Source of the DNA: an uncultured Alphaproteobacteria bacterium
GTDB taxonomy: Bacteria; Pseudomonadota; Alphaproteobacteria; HIMB59
Length of the DNA stretch: 64,000 nucleotides
Assembly: GCA_902613185.1 (NCBI GenBank)
Contig: CACMGP010000001.1
Location: 558,001 to 622,000, forward strand
Direction of reading: 5' to 3'
Below the pieces are notes generated by a model, which was not told where the DNA came from, searched no databases, and saw nothing but the letters and a program-made list of their open reading frames with translations. Position numbers and translations under genes: made by a program. This document shows, piece by piece, positions 35,046 through 46,687 of this stretch (position 1 is its first letter; every line of letters starts with the position of its first letter).

Positions 35046-37679
35046 ATGTTGTCATTAGATAGTTTTAAAACACTTGATCAATTTTCAAATAATGGAAAAA
35101 AGTACATTTTCTATAACCTATCTAAATTGGAGGATAATTTTCCTAAAATAAAAAATATACCTAAATCAAAAAAAATACTCATTGAAAATTTACTTAGATT
35201 AGAAGATGGCAAAGATGTGAATAAAGACCTTATCGAAAATGTATTAGAAAATCCTGAGAAAAAACATGAAATATTTTTTCTTCCTTCAAGAGTGTTAATG
35301 CAAGACTTTACTGGCGTGCCTGCTGTTGCAGATTTAGCAGCAATGCGTGATGCTGTTTCAAAAAAAGGTGGTAATCCATCAAAAGTTAATCCTATGTCCC
35401 AAGTTGATTTAGTAATAGATCATTCTGTAATGGTTGATTATTTTGCTAGCCCAAATGCATTTCAAAAAAATGTAGATATGGAATTTGGAAGAAATGCAGA
35501 GAGATATGAGTTTTTAAAATGGGGACAACAAGCTTTAAAAAATTTTAGGGTTATTCCACCTGGCACAGGAATATGCCATCAAGTAAATTTAGAGTATTTA
35601 GCTCAAGTAGTCTGGAGCAAGGAGCTTGAAGAAAAAGTTTTATTATACCCCGACACATTAGTCGGAACAGATAGTCATACGACAATGGTAAATGCACTTG
35701 GTGTTCTAGGTTGGGGAGTAGGAGGAATTGAAGCTGAGGCTGCTATGCTTGGCCAATCTGTATCAATGCTTTTACCAGAAGTTGTTGGTTTTGAAGTATC
35801 AGGGAAAATGAAAGAGGGTGTTACAGCAACAGATCTAGTTTTAACAATTGTACAAATGCTAAGAGAAAAAGGAGTAGTTGGAAAATTTGTTGAATTCTAC
35901 GGTGATGGTTTGAAGAATTTATCACTCGCTGACAGAGCAACTATTGCCAACATGGCTCCAGAATATGGCGCAACTTGTGGTTTTTTTGCAGTTGATGATG
36001 AAACTATCAAATACTTGAAGTTGACATCTAGAGGCTCCGATCTGATAAATATTGTTGAAAAATATAACAGAATTCAAGGTTTGTGGGCCGATGACACATG
36101 TAATTATAATGATACCGTTCATTTAGAACTAGAAAATGTTCAAGCATCATTAGCAGGGCCTAAAAGACCTCAAGATAGAATTAATCTTGAAAGCGTGAAT
36201 TTAAATTTTAAAGAATTTTCAAAAAACAAACCTATTGAAAAAGAAATTAAAAATCACAATTACAAAATGCAAGACGGTAACGTTGTAATTGCTGCTATTA
36301 CTTCATGTACTAATACCTCTAATCCAGATGTTTTAGTTGCAGCAGGCTTAGTCGCAAAAAAGGCTTGTGAATTAGGTCTACAAGTAAAACCTTGGGTTAA
36401 GACTTCTTTAGCACCTGGTTCAAAAGTTGTTACTGATTATTTGGCTAAATCGGGTTTGAATAATTATTTAGACAAACTTGGTTTTCATCTAGTTGGTTAT
36501 GGATGCACTACGTGTATAGGAAACTCAGGGCCACTTGATAAAGATATTGCTGAGTGTATCTCAAAAAATGATTTAACAGTTGCTTCAGTACTTTCAGGTA
36601 ATAGAAATTTTGAAGGCAGAGTTAATCCTCACGTTAAAGCTAATTATCTTGCCTCACCACCTTTAGTTGTAGCATATGCTTTAGCAGGGTCTGTCCTTAT
36701 TAATTTGACAAGTGATCCCATTGGTATTGACACAGATGGTAATGAAGTATTTTTAAAGGACATTTGGCCAAGCAATAGCGAAATCCGAAATGCTGTTGAA
36801 AAAAATGTATCGCCTGAAATGTTTAAAAAACAATACAATAATGCTTTAGATGGACCAAAAGAATGGCAAAAAATTAATACTTCTACGGGAGAACTGTATA
36901 ATTGGAATTCTTCATCAACTTATGTACAGAAACCTCCGTTTTTTGATAATCAATCAAATGATGATAAAGAGATTAAGCCAATTGAGAATGCAAGACCTTT
37001 ATTACTTCTAGGCAATAGTGTTACAACAGATCACATTTCACCTGCAGGGGCTATTAAAGTTGATAGTCCTGCTGGCAACTACTTCATGGAAAGGCAAATA
37101 CGTCAAAATGATTTTAATTCATATGGTGCTAGAAGGGGCAATCATGAAGTAATGGTAAGGGGTACTTTTGCCAATATAAGAATTAAAAACCAACTGCTAT
37201 CAAATGTTGAGGGTGGATACTCAATTTTAGAACCTGATAAGAAAAAAATGAGTGTTTATGATGTTGCTATGGAGTATGCAAAAAGGTCTGAAAATGTTGT
37301 AGTTTTTGCAGGAGAAGAATACGGAACTGGATCATCGCGTGATTGGGCTGCAAAAGGCACGAAGTTATTAGGTATTAAGGCGGTTATTGCTGAAAGTTTT
37401 GAGAGAATACACCGATCAAATTTGGTTGGAATGGGAGTTCTGCCTATACAACTTAAAAGTCACACAATAAATGATTTAAATATTCAATCGTCTGATTTAA
37501 TAAATATAAAACTTACTGAAGACCTGAAGCCTTTACAAGAATTAGAAGTCATTATTCAAAGCAATGTGGGAAATATAAAAATAGATTGTATTTTAAGAAT
37601 TGATACTATAAATGAGTTACAATATTATAAAGCAGACGGCATATTAAATTTTGTTTTAAAAAATATTCTAAAAAATTAA
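35046..37679 (+). CDS. acnA: Aconitate hydratase A
   Basis: The 877-residue [4Fe-4S] enzyme isomerises citrate to isocitrate in the TCA cycle. The cluster ligands are in [12 protein letters not shown] and [48 protein letters not shown] and [16 protein letters not shown] (swivel domain, active-site Ser/Arg) are also present. Length and order match the AcnA/IRP1 type. It converges on the sucB end with a 4-bp overlap. Confidence 0.97.
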   Translation: MLSLDSFKTLDQFSNNGKKYIFYNLSKLEDNFPKIKNIPKSKKILIENLLRLEDGKDVNKDLIENVLENPEKKHEIFFLPSRVLMQDFTGVPAVADLAAMRDAVSKKGGNPSKVNPMSQVDLVIDHSVMVDYFASPNAFQKNVDMEFGRNAERYEFLKWGQQALKNFRVIPPGTGICHQVNLEYLAQVVWSKELEEKVLLYPDTLVGTDSHTTMVNALGVLGWGVGGIEAEAAMLGQSVSMLLPEVVGFEVSGKMKEGVTATDLVLTIVQMLREKGVVGKFVEFYGDGLKNLSLADRATIANMAPEYGATCGFFAVDDETIKYLKLTSRGSDLINIVEKYNRIQGLWADDTCNYNDTVHLELENVQASLAGPKRPQDRINLESVNLNFKEFSKNKPIEKEIKNHNYKMQDGNVVIAAITSCTNTSNPDVLVAAGLVAKKACELGLQVKPWVKTSLAPGSKVVTDYLAKSGLNNYLDKLGFHLVGYGCTTCIGNSGPLDKDIAECISKNDLTVASVLSGNRNFEGRVNPHVKANYLASPPLVVAYALAGSVLINLTSDPIGIDTDGNEVFLKDIWPSNSEIRNAVEKNVSPEMFKKQYNNALDGPKEWQKINTSTGELYNWNSSSTYVQKPPFFDNQSNDDKEIKPIENARPLLLLGNSVTTDHISPAGAIKVDSPAGNYFMERQIRQNDFNSYGARRGNHEVMVRGTFANIRIKNQLLSNVEGGYSILEPDKKKMSVYDVAMEYAKRSENVVVFAGEEYGTGSSRDWAAKGTKLLGIKAVIAESFERIHRSNLVGMGVLPIQLKSHTINDLNIQSSDLINIKLTEDLKPLQELEVIIQSNVGNIKIDCILRIDTINELQYYKADGILNFVLKNILKN

Positions 37680-38761
37680 ATAATTTTTGGATTTTCTAAC
37701 AGTTCTTTCAGTCTAACTAAAAAAGTTACTGCTTGCTTACCATCTATTAATCTATGGTCATAACTTAATGCAATATACATCATTGGTTTTATAACAATCT
37801 TCTTTTTTACAGCAATAGGTCTATCAACTATTGAGTGCATACCTAATATGGCACTTTGAGGTGGGTTGATAATTGGGGTGCTCATCATAGAACCATATAT
37901 TCCTCCATTTGTAATTGAGAATGTTCCTCCTGATAAATCACTCATGGAAAGTTTATTTGAATTTGCTTTCTCAGATAATTCAATAATATACTTTTCAATT
38001 TCTGCATTTGATAAATCTCCAGCATTTCTAATTATTGGAACAACAAGCCCCTTTTCAGATCCAATTGCAATGCCTATATCAAAGTAGTTTTTATAAATTA
38101 TTTTATCTTCGTGAATTTCTGAATTAATCTCTGGTATTTCTTTTAAAACTTCTGTGCAGGCTTTAACAAAAAAAGACATAATGCCAAGTTTCACATCATG
38201 TTTTTTTTGAAAACTTGATTGTTCTTTTTTTCTAAGAGACATAATTGCTGACATATCGACTTCGTTAAATGTTGTGAGAATGGCAGCTGTATTTTGAGCT
38301 TCTTTTAACCTTCTGGCAATTGTTTGCCTTAATTTTGACATTGGGATAGTTTTTTCATCTAACGTAGAGTCATCTTTGTCGAAGTTTGGAAGATCAACTA
38401 CCTTAGCTGGAGTTTTTGTTTGATTTTCGCTAACTTTAGAGACATTAGATGGGTCAATTGTTTGTTTTTCTTCATTTATTTCTTCGATTTGACTTGTTTC
38501 TAGTTTGGGTTTTTGTTCAGTAGTCGTATTTTCTGATATTTCAGCAATAGATTGACCAACATTCACAGTAGATCCCTCTGGGGTTATTATCTTTGTTAAT
38601 TTTCCAGAGGTTTGAGCAGGAATTTCAATTGTGATTTTCTCTGTTTCAATTTCAGCTAAATTATCGCCAGACTCAAAGCTATCTCCCTCTTTGATCAACC
38701 AAGATGTAAGCGTGCCTTCAATGATCGACTCTCCAAGCTCAGGTACTGTTATGTTTTTCAT
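37676..38761 (-). CDS. sucB: Dihydrolipoyl succinyltransferase (E2 of 2-oxoglutarate dehydrogenase)
   Basis: The 361-residue core component has one lipoyl domain with the modified Lys in [11 protein letters not shown], an acidic/Gln-rich linker, and the catalytic acetyltransferase domain. That domain begins around residue 140 ([20 protein letters not shown]) and ends with the active-site [12 protein letters not shown]. The peripheral-subunit-binding domain seems very short or missing compared with the usual roughly 400 residues. It is coupled to sucA by a TAATG overlap. No lpd (E3) gene follows. Confidence 0.94.
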   Translation of the reverse strand: MKNITVPELGESIIEGTLTSWLIKEGDSFESGDNLAEIETEKITIEIPAQTSGKLTKIITPEGSTVNVGQSIAEISENTTTEQKPKLETSQIEEINEEKQTIDPSNVSKVSENQTKTPAKVVDLPNFDKDDSTLDEKTIPMSKLRQTIARRLKEAQNTAAILTTFNEVDMSAIMSLRKKEQSSFQKKHDVKLGIMSFFVKACTEVLKEIPEINSEIHEDKIIYKNYFDIGIAIGSEKGLVVPIIRNAGDLSNAEIEKYIIELSEKANSNKLSMSDLSGGTFSITNGGIYGSMMSTPIINPPQSAILGMHSIVDRPIAVKKKIVIKPMMYIALSYDHRLIDGKQAVTFLVRLKELLENPKII

Positions 38762-41610
38762 TACTCTTTCGGTAAGTTTTTAAATTTCATAAAACTGACA
38801 CCACTTCTTTCTTTTATAACACGTTTTAGTGATGATTTAAGAGCTAATTCTTTTATTAGTTGCTGATTAGTACTATGTCTTTTTGATATGCCTGTAGCAG
38901 GAGCTGCTGCAGGGCGTCTTCCAACATAATGAACTTTTTTGGTTAAATTATTTTTTACTAAAACATGTCTAATACGACTTTTAACAAAACTCCATGCACC
39001 CATATTTTTTGGCTCCTCTTGAACCCATAAAATCTCACTTTCTTTATGTTTTAATATAACATCTCCTATGGCATCAAATGGAAATGGATAAATTTGCTCA
39101 ATACGAACTATTTTTACATCTTTAATATTATTCTTTGTTCTAAAATCATCTAATTCATAAAATATTTTTCCAGAGCAGAAAATTATCCTTTTTGGGTTTT
39201 TGATTTCATCTTCAATGAGGCGATGAAAAGATGAGCGTCCAGTAAATTCACTAATAGATGATACATTATTTGGGTGGCGCAGTGTGGATTTAGGGGTAAA
39301 TACTATTAGTGGTTTTCTAAAATTTCTATGTATTTGCCTTCTCAAAGCATGAAAGTAGCTCGCAGGAGTGGTGCAGTTTACAATCTGAACGTTATCTTCT
39401 GCTGCCATTTGAAGAAATCTTTCTATTCTTGCACTGGAGTGTTCAGGACCCATACCCTCATGACCATGAGGTAATAACATGACTAATCCACTCATTTGCA
39501 TCCATTTTCTCTCACTTGAAGCAATAAACTGGTCAATGATAATTTGGGCACCGTTGGCAAAATCTCCAAATTGGGCCTCCCATAAAACCAAAGTATTTGG
39601 GTCTGCTAACGAGTACCCATATTCAAAACCTAGGACACCTAATTCAGAGAGAAAACTATCAATTACTTCAAACTGTTTTTGATTTTTTGCAATGTGATTG
39701 AGTGGAATATATCTCTCTTCTGATTTTTGATCATAAAAAACTGAGTGTCTCTGACTGAAAGTTCCCCTTCCAGAATCTTGACCTGCAAGCCTCACTCTAT
39801 ATCCTTCCTTTAACAATGCTCCAAATGCTAAAGCCTCAGCAAAAGACCAGTCAATATTCTTTCCTGATTTTATTGAAGTTAATCTAGATTTATTAAACTT
39901 TTCTAATTTCGGATGAAGATTAAATCCTTTAGGTATTTGTGAAATTTTTGTGCCAATTTCCTTTAAGGATTTTTCTGACTCAGCTGTTCTACCTCTTCTA
40001 AGTGGATCTTTTGGTGCAAGGCTTAATCCACTCCATTGTCCACCCATCCAAGATTTTGTTTTTAATTTATAGTTTTTTGCTTTTTCAAATTTTTTCTCGA
40101 GATCAGACCATATTCTGTCTTTGATGAAGTCTACCTGTTTTGTATTTACTACTTCTTGGCTTATAAGTTTATCTGCATAAATACTAGCAACTGTTTTTTT
40201 CTTTTTTATAGTTTGATACATCAATGGTTGAGTGAAAGAGGGCTCATCACCCTCGTTATGTCCATGTTTTCTGTAACAAAACATATCGACAAGTGTATCT
40301 TTTTTGAATGTGTTTCTAAATTCTGTTGCGGCTCTTGAGGCTAAAACAACAGCCTCTGGGTCATCTCCATTTACATGAAATATTGGGGATTGAACAATTT
40401 TTCCTATCTCTGAAGAGTAAGGCGCAGATCGGCTATATTGAGGACTAGTTGTAAATCCAATTTGATTATTAATAATAAAGTGAATTAATCCACCAATTCT
40501 GTAGCCATTTAATTGTGACATAGTAAAGGTTTCAGCAACAATACCTTGTCCAGCAATTGCTGCGTCTCCGTGAATAAGTAGACCTGAAACTTTCGTATTA
40601 TTTTTGTCTTGAATGATTGTTTGTTTAGCTCTTATTTTGCCGGCTACAACTGGATTTACCGCCTCTAAGTGAGAGGGATTAGCTGCCATACTCACATGAA
40701 TAATCTTACCTCCAAAACTTCTATCAGAGCTTGCACCTAAATGATATTTAACATCACCAGAGCCCTGATCACTGAGGGCATTCTCGCCTCCATGGATAAA
40801 TTCTCCAAAAATTTGAACATGAGGTTTTTTTACTATGTTAGCTAATATATTTAGTCTTCCTCTGTGGGCGCATGCAAAGGAAAAATCTTCTACACCATAT
40901 TCTGAGGATCTTTTTAAAATCTGTTCAAGCGCTGGTATTGTAGACTCAGCTCCTTCAAGTCCAAATCTTTTGGTACCTCTGTACTTTGTATCTAGAAATT
41001 TTTCAAAATATTCTGCTGTAATTAATCTCTCCAAGATTGTCCTTTTACCTTTGGAGGTTAATTGCATGTCTTTTTTTTCTTCTATTCTATCCTTTAGCCA
41101 TTTGTATTCTTCAGCGGACTGAATATGTTTATATTCAATTGCCAATGTGCCAGAATAGATGCTTTGAAGTTTTTCAAAAACTTCACGAACAGTAGCTTTC
41201 TGAAATCCTAAATATCCAAATAGAAATATTTTTCGATCATAATCTTTTTTTTGAAAACCGTAATACTCGGGATCTAAACCTGATGGATTGTTCTTTGCCA
41301 TTAAACCTAAAGGGTCAAGATCAGCTATAAGGTGCCCTATCTCTCTGTAAGCTCTTATCATCATAACAAGTCGAAGAGAGTCAGTAATTGCCTGATCAAG
41401 GGAAATCTGATTAAAATCAATGTCTCTTGAGGTCTCTGACCAATTTATTTTTTGATAGTCAGCTAGTATAGAGATTTCCTCAGGAGCGAGGGCTTTAAAG
41501 AATTCATGCCAGCTCTTATCAACAAGACTTGGGTCTTTTATATAATCTCTGTATATCGCTATTACTTGAGAGGCATTATTAGTTGTGAGAAATGAATTAT
41601 AAGATCTCAT
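38761..41610 (-). CDS. sucA: 2-oxoglutarate dehydrogenase E1
   Basis: The 949-residue thiamine-diphosphate enzyme decarboxylates 2-oxoglutarate and hands the succinyl group to SucB. The N-terminal helix includes [44 protein letters not shown]-like [23 protein letters not shown] (ThDP) and [18 protein letters not shown] follow, with the C-terminal [10 protein letters not shown]. Full length. It follows mdh and the sdh genes on the same strand after a 51-bp gap, making an sdh-mdh-suc block. Confidence 0.97.
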   Translation of the reverse strand: MRSYNSFLTTNNASQVIAIYRDYIKDPSLVDKSWHEFFKALAPEEISILADYQKINWSETSRDIDFNQISLDQAITDSLRLVMMIRAYREIGHLIADLDPLGLMAKNNPSGLDPEYYGFQKKDYDRKIFLFGYLGFQKATVREVFEKLQSIYSGTLAIEYKHIQSAEEYKWLKDRIEEKKDMQLTSKGKRTILERLITAEYFEKFLDTKYRGTKRFGLEGAESTIPALEQILKRSSEYGVEDFSFACAHRGRLNILANIVKKPHVQIFGEFIHGGENALSDQGSGDVKYHLGASSDRSFGGKIIHVSMAANPSHLEAVNPVVAGKIRAKQTIIQDKNNTKVSGLLIHGDAAIAGQGIVAETFTMSQLNGYRIGGLIHFIINNQIGFTTSPQYSRSAPYSSEIGKIVQSPIFHVNGDDPEAVVLASRAATEFRNTFKKDTLVDMFCYRKHGHNEGDEPSFTQPLMYQTIKKKKTVASIYADKLISQEVVNTKQVDFIKDRIWSDLEKKFEKAKNYKLKTKSWMGGQWSGLSLAPKDPLRRGRTAESEKSLKEIGTKISQIPKGFNLHPKLEKFNKSRLTSIKSGKNIDWSFAEALAFGALLKEGYRVRLAGQDSGRGTFSQRHSVFYDQKSEERYIPLNHIAKNQKQFEVIDSFLSELGVLGFEYGYSLADPNTLVLWEAQFGDFANGAQIIIDQFIASSERKWMQMSGLVMLLPHGHEGMGPEHSSARIERFLQMAAEDNVQIVNCTTPASYFHALRRQIHRNFRKPLIVFTPKSTLRHPNNVSSISEFTGRSSFHRLIEDEIKNPKRIIFCSGKIFYELDDFRTKNNIKDVKIVRIEQIYPFPFDAIGDVILKHKESEILWVQEEPKNMGAWSFVKSRIRHVLVKNNLTKKVHYVGRRPAAAPATGISKRHSTNQQLIKELALKSSLKRVIKERSGVSFMKFKNLPKE

Positions 41611-41661
41611 TAATAGGATTATGTATACGCCTATCTAATAAAGATGTCATTTGATTTTTGA

Positions 41662-42606
41662 TCATAAAAGCTTATCAACAGCTGATACTAAACCCTGCAC
41701 AGATTTGACAGATTTTTTTAACATTAATTTCTCTTTGGCTGTAAGTTTTACCTCAATAATTTTTTCAATTCCTTTATTTCCAATAATTGTAGGCACTCCC
41801 ATATACATATTTTTAAGGCCATATTGGCCATTGATATAAGCAGCACATGGTAAAAGTTTTTTTTGATTTAATAAAAAAGCCTCTGCCATCTGAATTGCCG
41901 AACTAGCAGGTGCGTAAAAAGCTGATCCATTTTTTAATAACTTCACGATTTCACCACCACCCATTCTTGTTCGATCGACTATTTTTTCAATTTTTGAATA
42001 AGGGAATTTTTTGAGCTTTATAAAATCGGTTAAAGGGACACCTCCTATTGTTGTGTAATTAATTAGAGGCACCATGTCATCTCCATGGCCTCCTAATACA
42101 AATGTTTCAACATCATTCACTGATACCTTCAAAGCATCTGATAAGAAGTATTTCATTCGGGAGGAGTCCAATACTCCCGCCATGCCCACACACATGTTTT
42201 TGGGTAGTTTGGAATATTTCTGGAGAACGTATACCATCGCATCTAGTGGGTTTGTAATACAAATAACAAATGCTTTAGGAGCATATTTTTTTATATCTAG
42301 TGCAATTTTTTTTATTATTTTTCCATTGATCTCAAGTAAATCATCTCTACTCATTCCAGGTTTACGGGGTAAGCCAGCAGTTATGATGATAACGTCAGAT
42401 CCCTTCATTTTTGAAAAATCATTGGTACCCTCTATTGACCCTGTGAAACCTTCGACTGCTGATGATTGACTAAGGTCTAAAGCTTTTCCTTGAGGCATCC
42501 CGGTAACAACATCAATAAGTGTTAGATTACCGAGTTTTTTTAAAGCTAATAAATGTGCGAGTGTGCCTCCAATATTTCCAGCACCAATTAATGAGATTTT
42601 ATTCAC
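41662..42606 (-). CDS. mdh: Malate dehydrogenase
   Basis: The 314-residue LDH-like malate dehydrogenase has the NAD fold [17 protein letters not shown] and the substrate loop [14 protein letters not shown]. The dinucleotide/substrate Asn is in CITNPLDAM, and the catalytic His is in [12 protein letters not shown]. It starts with GTG inside the sdhB stop (GTGA), so its translation is coupled. This alphaproteobacterial form groups with LDH-type rather than E. coli-type enzymes. Confidence 0.96.
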   Translation of the reverse strand: MNKISLIGAGNIGGTLAHLLALKKLGNLTLIDVVTGMPQGKALDLSQSSAVEGFTGSIEGTNDFSKMKGSDVIIITAGLPRKPGMSRDDLLEINGKIIKKIALDIKKYAPKAFVICITNPLDAMVYVLQKYSKLPKNMCVGMAGVLDSSRMKYFLSDALKVSVNDVETFVLGGHGDDMVPLINYTTIGGVPLTDFIKLKKFPYSKIEKIVDRTRMGGGEIVKLLKNGSAFYAPASSAIQMAEAFLLNQKKLLPCAAYINGQYGLKNMYMGVPTIIGNKGIEKIIEVKLTAKEKLMLKKSVKSVQGLVSAVDKLL

Positions 42607-43406
42607 TTATTATCCATTTTGGATATTTCATGTTTTATTTCAGCTATCGCTTTAGCTGGATTTAATCCTTTTGGACAAGAGTTCGTGCAATTCATAATCG
42701 AATGACATCTATATAGTTTAAAACTATCATCTAATTCATTCAACCTTTCTTTTTTTTCTTCATCTCTACTATCTTGTATCCAGCGATTTGCTTGAAGCAA
42801 TACAGCTGGTCCCAAATATTTATCCTCGTTCCACCAATAACTAGGACAAGAAGTGCTACATGAGAAGCACATAACACATTCCCATTTACCATCTAACTTA
42901 TCTCTGTCTTCGACTGACTGTAAGTTTTCACGTTTATTATTTGGGGACTTTTTATTTAACCATGGTTTTATAGATTTAAATTGTTCAAATGCTTTTTTTA
43001 AATCAACCACTAGATCTTTTAAAACCTTCATATGAGGAAGAGGATAAATATTTATTTCATCCGAACACTCTTCTATATGTTTTTGACATGCAAGTGTATT
43101 TACTCCATCTATGTTCATTGCACATGATCCACAAACACCTTCTCTACAAGATTTTCTAAAAGTTAAACTTGGATCAACTTCAGCTTTAATTTTATTTAAT
43201 ATATCTAGAACCATTGTTCCTGCTTTAGCTACATCAATTTCAAATCGATCGATTTGAGGAGGAGTATTTTCATCACCAGACCACCTATAAACATTTATAA
43301 TTCGGATATCATGATTTTGTTGAGATTGCTCGTCAATGAGATCGACATTGGAATAAGATTTTCCTTTAACTGGAACTGAGTTTTTTGGAAGAGTAAGTTG
43401 TACCAT
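42603..43406 (-). CDS. sdhB: Succinate dehydrogenase iron-sulfur subunit
   Basis: The 267-residue protein carries three clusters. [2Fe-2S] is bound by [14 protein letters not shown] and the later C in LACQKH. The [4Fe-4S] ligands lie in [16 protein letters not shown], and the [3Fe-4S] ligands in [17 protein letters not shown]. It links the flavoprotein to the membrane quinone site of complex II. It starts immediately after the sdhA stop and overlaps mdh at its end. Confidence 0.97.
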   Translation of the reverse strand: MVQLTLPKNSVPVKGKSYSNVDLIDEQSQQNHDIRIINVYRWSGDENTPPQIDRFEIDVAKAGTMVLDILNKIKAEVDPSLTFRKSCREGVCGSCAMNIDGVNTLACQKHIEECSDEINIYPLPHMKVLKDLVVDLKKAFEQFKSIKPWLNKKSPNNKRENLQSVEDRDKLDGKWECVMCFSCSTSCPSYWWNEDKYLGPAVLLQANRWIQDSRDEEKKERLNELDDSFKLYRCHSIMNCTNSCPKGLNPAKAIAEIKHEISKMDNK

Positions 43407-45185
43407 TTAATAAACCCTTACTTGTGGTTGGATGACAGAAATTTGATTACTCAGTGTAGTCATTCTCACTGGTCTGTGGGTGACTTTATAATCAGTGACA
43501 TCGCCCCAAAAAAGAGTGTGTTTTAACCAATTTTCATCATCTCTGTCTGGAAAGTCCTCTCTAGCGTGAGCACCTCTACTTTCAGTTCTTTGCTCAGCAG
43601 AAACACCAACACTTCCAGCAACTTGCATTAAATTATGTAGTTCTAAAGCTTCAACTAAATCTGTATTGAAAACATCTGACTGATCTTTGACTTTAATATG
43701 TTTTAAATCTTGTGACATTGAGGCTAATTCATCATTGCCTAATTTCAAAGTTTCACTTTCTCTGTAAACACCAAATCTTTTTTGAACAGTCTTTTGCATC
43801 CTCTCTCTTAGCTCACCGACTGAAACATCACCTTTGTTACTTTTAATGGACTCTAGTCTCTCTATGATAGAATTTGTTTGCGACAGAGATGGGGTTCTCA
43901 ATGACTCTTTGGTATCAATAACTTGGCCAGCCTGAATTGCTGCGCCCCTTCCAAAAACTACGAGCTCAGCTAAAGCATTTGTTCCAAGTCGATTAGCTCC
44001 ATGGACTGAAGCGCATGCAGCTTCTCCGATAGCCATTAGTCCCTCACAGACTTCTTCTGTATTAGAGTCATTTGGTTTCAAAACCTCTGCTTTAAAGTTT
44101 GTAGGAATTCCACCCATACAATAATGAACAGTTGGAATTACTGGGATTGGCTCTTTTGAAATATCTCTTCCACAAAAGGCTTTAACTGACTCAGAAATAC
44201 CAGGTAATCTTTTTGCAAGCATATCTGCATCAAGATGTTCCAAATGGAGATTTATATAATCTTTGTTTGGTCCGCATCCTCTACCTGCGCTAATCTCTTT
44301 ACTTATGAATCTTGATATAACATCTCTAGCAGCAAGATCTTTTGCATTCGGGGCATATTCTAACATGAACCTTGTGCCTTCGTTGTTCTTAAGAATGCCT
44401 CCTTCACCTCTAGCTGCTTCTGAAATTAAAACACCCACACCATATATTCCTGTTGGATGAAATTGAATGAACTCCATATCAGATAGAGGAAGACCGGCTC
44501 TCAGCGCTATGCCTGCTCCATCACCAGTGCAAATATGGGCACTTGTTGAGGATTGAAAAATTCTTCCATAACCCCCTGTTGCGAGAATTGTCATTTTTGC
44601 AATAAAACGATGCAATGATCCGTCCTCTATACTAATTGCTAAAAGACCACAAATTGTATCATTATCATCTTTTAGTAAGTCTATAGCGAAATATTCGTTA
44701 TAAAAATCAACATTATTTTTGAGGCTTTGTTGATACAGAGTATGGAGTAATGCATGACCGGTCCTATCAGCTGCAGCGCAAGCTCGGCTTGCTGGCTCGC
44801 CTTTACCATTTTTTGTCATATGGCCACCAAAAGGTCTTTGATAAATCTTACCATCATCTGTTCTTGAAAATGGCATACCATAATGTTCAAGCTCAACAAT
44901 AGAGTCGACTGCATTTGAACATAAATACTCAATACTGTCTTGATCACCCAGCCAGTCTGATCCTTTTACAGTGTCAAACATATGCCACTGCCAGCTATCC
45001 TCACCCATATTAGCTAAGGCAGCTCCAATTCCACCTTGGGCCGCAACAGTATGACTTCTTGTAGGGTAAACTTTTGAGACACATGCAGTTTTAAGGCCTT
45101 GTTCAGAGCACCCTAAAGCCGCTCTCAAGCCCGCTCCACCAGCACCTAAAACAACTACATCTAATTTATGATCTGTATAATTCAT
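43407..45185 (-). CDS. sdhA: Succinate dehydrogenase flavoprotein subunit
   Basis: This subunit of about 592 residues oxidises succinate using covalently bound FAD. Key features are [15 protein letters not shown], the FAD-linking His in [39 protein letters not shown], and the C-terminal [14 protein letters not shown] and HRPVRM. I prefer the ATG at 45185, one base after the sdhD stop. The longer frame to 45230 adds an atypical hydrophobic leader inside sdhD. Confidence 0.97.
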   Translation of the reverse strand: MNYTDHKLDVVVLGAGGAGLRAALGCSEQGLKTACVSKVYPTRSHTVAAQGGIGAALANMGEDSWQWHMFDTVKGSDWLGDQDSIEYLCSNAVDSIVELEHYGMPFSRTDDGKIYQRPFGGHMTKNGKGEPASRACAAADRTGHALLHTLYQQSLKNNVDFYNEYFAIDLLKDDNDTICGLLAISIEDGSLHRFIAKMTILATGGYGRIFQSSTSAHICTGDGAGIALRAGLPLSDMEFIQFHPTGIYGVGVLISEAARGEGGILKNNEGTRFMLEYAPNAKDLAARDVISRFISKEISAGRGCGPNKDYINLHLEHLDADMLAKRLPGISESVKAFCGRDISKEPIPVIPTVHYCMGGIPTNFKAEVLKPNDSNTEEVCEGLMAIGEAACASVHGANRLGTNALAELVVFGRGAAIQAGQVIDTKESLRTPSLSQTNSIIERLESIKSNKGDVSVGELRERMQKTVQKRFGVYRESETLKLGNDELASMSQDLKHIKVKDQSDVFNTDLVEALELHNLMQVAGSVGVSAEQRTESRGAHAREDFPDRDDENWLKHTLFWGDVTDYKVTHRPVRMTTLSNQISVIQPQVRVY

Positions 45186-45186
45186 A

Positions 45187-45498
45187 TTAAATAAATAACA
45201 CCGGTAAAAAGAAGAGAAAGGAAATACCAATAATTCCGTCTGTTATTAAAGAATAAAGTTTCATTTTATTTAATTGAAAATAATCCTCATAAACTTTGCC
45301 CAGTTGAATTCTAATATGAAGCATTGATATGATAAAAAAAATTAATAATAAAATCTTATTAGTGTAAGTAGATAATGAGATATTGAGAGAATTTGCATCA
45401 GAGTAAGAACTTAAAAAAAATAAAATAAACCAATAACTAATAGGAATTAACGCTAGATATAAAATTCTTTCTATTTTCCATTTTTGAGAAGCTTTCAT
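45187..45498 (-). CDS. sdhD: Succinate dehydrogenase membrane anchor subunit D
   Basis: This protein of about 103 residues has three membrane helices. Helix II contains [17 protein letters not shown], matching the SdhD pattern H-x4-G-x3-x-x-E/D-D-Y. It anchors complex II and contributes to quinone binding. The ATG at 45498 overlaps the sdhC stop (TAATG) and is preferred over one 15 bases upstream. sdhA begins one base after its stop. Confidence 0.9.
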   Translation of the reverse strand: MKASQKWKIERILYLALIPISYWFILFFLSSYSDANSLNISLSTYTNKILLLIFFIISMLHIRIQLGKVYEDYFQLNKMKLYSLITDGIIGISFLFFLPVLFI

Positions 45499-45863
45499 TA
45501 AAATATCATCCAAGTAAAAATCAAAGTCATTATAATATTCGCTACTAGAATAAGATATGTCACTAAGTAGACATTTTTAAGATCCATTCCAATTGAAAAT
45601 GACCATAAGAAATATTTAAAACCGTTTAACAAATGATGATTAAAGATAAAAAACCAAAAGACAAATATTAGCTTTATAGGTAGCAAGTTTATCAACAATG
45701 TTAATACTTGATTAAGTTGAGGGAGAAAATTTAAGCTTCCTAACCAAATTGCAAAAAAAGGTAAAGAAAATGCAAATGCAATTACTCCTATCCTGCTGGA
45801 GATAGAAAATACCATTGTCAAAAAAGGTCTATATATTTGCAAATGGGGTGATATCGGAGCCAT
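45498..45863 (-). CDS. sdhC: Succinate dehydrogenase cytochrome b556 subunit
   Basis: The 121-residue protein has three membrane helices and starts APISPHLQIYRPFLTMVFSI, the classic SdhC beginning. The haem/quinone region NHHLLNGFKYFLWSF keeps a candidate ligand His. In the first motif the usual S-I-x-H-R-x-T/S-G reads SISSRIGV: the His is Ser while the Arg is kept. It is the first gene of the sdhCDAB-mdh cluster. Upstream is a 296-bp gap to dctQ that contains the structured element at 46025. Confidence 0.9.
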   Translation of the reverse strand: MAPISPHLQIYRPFLTMVFSISSRIGVIAFAFSLPFFAIWLGSLNFLPQLNQVLTLLINLLPIKLIFVFWFFIFNHHLLNGFKYFLWSFSIGMDLKNVYLVTYLILVANIIMTLIFTWMIF

Positions 45864-46024
45864 AGAAAGGCAATATATTTAAAAATGTCTTATAGTAAAA
45901 AACTATTATTTTATCAATTCATGCGTTACATGAATAAATAAGGCTGTGGAAAAAATGTTAATCAAATTGCCCATTCATTAAAATAAAGGTTCTGAAAAAG
46001 CCCTATATTCAATTAAAATTCAAT

Positions 46025-46110
46025 TAGGTCGTGAACATTTTTGTTTAAATGTGCCGAATCTCACCCCGCATGAGAAAGCTTTATTCATATAAAGTTGGCA
46101 CCACGACCTA
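46025..46110. ncRNA. Orphan structured RNA candidate between sdhC and dctQ
   Basis: A 9-bp perfect closing helix (TAGGTCGTG with CACGACCTA) encloses several hairpins. ACATTT/AAATGT is 46035-46052. TCTCA/TGAGA with a CCCCGCA loop is 46059-46075. A seven-pair stem is 46077-46096. GTGCC/GGCAC (46051-46101) can enclose the last two. It could be read on either strand: as an sdhC leader on minus, or upstream of dctQ on plus. It does not match a riboswitch or tRNA I know. The rest of the 45864-46159 gap shows no gene. Confidence 0.45.
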
Positions 46111-46145
46111 TCAATATACTCTCTTTCATATGTTTATTGTCTATA

Positions 46146-46151
46146 TATAAT
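46146..46151 (+). promoter_or_regulatory. Candidate -10 box for dctQM
   Basis: A perfect TATAAT ends 8 bases before the dctQ ATG, with no clear -35 match and no Shine-Dalgarno between. If used, the transcript would be leaderless or nearly so, and the structured element upstream would not be part of it. Confidence 0.35.
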
Positions 46152-46159
46152 CTGCTGCT

Positions 46160-46687
46160 ATGTCTGCTTTGGCACAATTATCCAAATTTATTGATCGATT
46201 TAATACAATCATAGGATATCTATGTGCTTTTTTTGTTTTCTCTATGGTCATAGTTGTATTCACTGTTGTCGTCTTAAGATATGGGTTCAATATTGGATTT
46301 ATATGGATGCAAGAAGTTTATGTTTGGCTTCATAGTTTTGTTTTTATGTTGGGTGCTGGTTTTACTTATTTAGCTAATGAACATGTCAGAATAGACGTCT
46401 TTTACCGAGAGGCATCAAAAAAGTATAAAGCTATCGTTGACCTGTTAGGAAATATTTTTTTACTTCTCCCATTTTTGTATATTATCTGGAAATACAGCTA
46501 TCCTTTTGTCTATAGATCTTTTTTAATGAATGAAGTATCCAGAGAAGCCGGGGGTATGCCAGCTTTATATATTTTAAAAAGTGCGATTTTATGGTTTTGT
46601 ATAGTTTTATTTCTTCAATTAATTTCAAATGTAATTAAATCAATACTAACACTCACAAATCATCAAGTGTCTGGTGAGAAAAAATGA
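46160..46687 (+). CDS. dctQ: TRAP transporter small permease
   Basis: The 175-residue inner-membrane protein has four hydrophobic helices. FNTIIGYLCAFFVFSMVIVV, the conserved WMQEVYVWLHSFVFMLGAG in helix 2 and a polar NEHVRIDVFYRE loop are typical of DctQ. It pairs with DctM to form the sodium-driven transporter. It lacks a visible ribosome binding site. Its stop overlaps the dctM ATG (ATGA). Confidence 0.94.
   Translation: MSALAQLSKFIDRFNTIIGYLCAFFVFSMVIVVFTVVVLRYGFNIGFIWMQEVYVWLHSFVFMLGAGFTYLANEHVRIDVFYREASKKYKAIVDLLGNIFLLLPFLYIIWKYSYPFVYRSFLMNEVSREAGGMPALYILKSAILWFCIVLFLQLISNVIKSILTLTNHQVSGEKK

Noticed and set aside
46025-46110. Known riboswitch (TPP, ZTP/pfl, SAM-II) or a tRNA at the structured element
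   Set aside because: The TCGTG and GGGGTGAG strings resemble pieces of pfl and TPP motifs, but the rest of the conserved cores is missing and no T-loop or anticodon arm is present.
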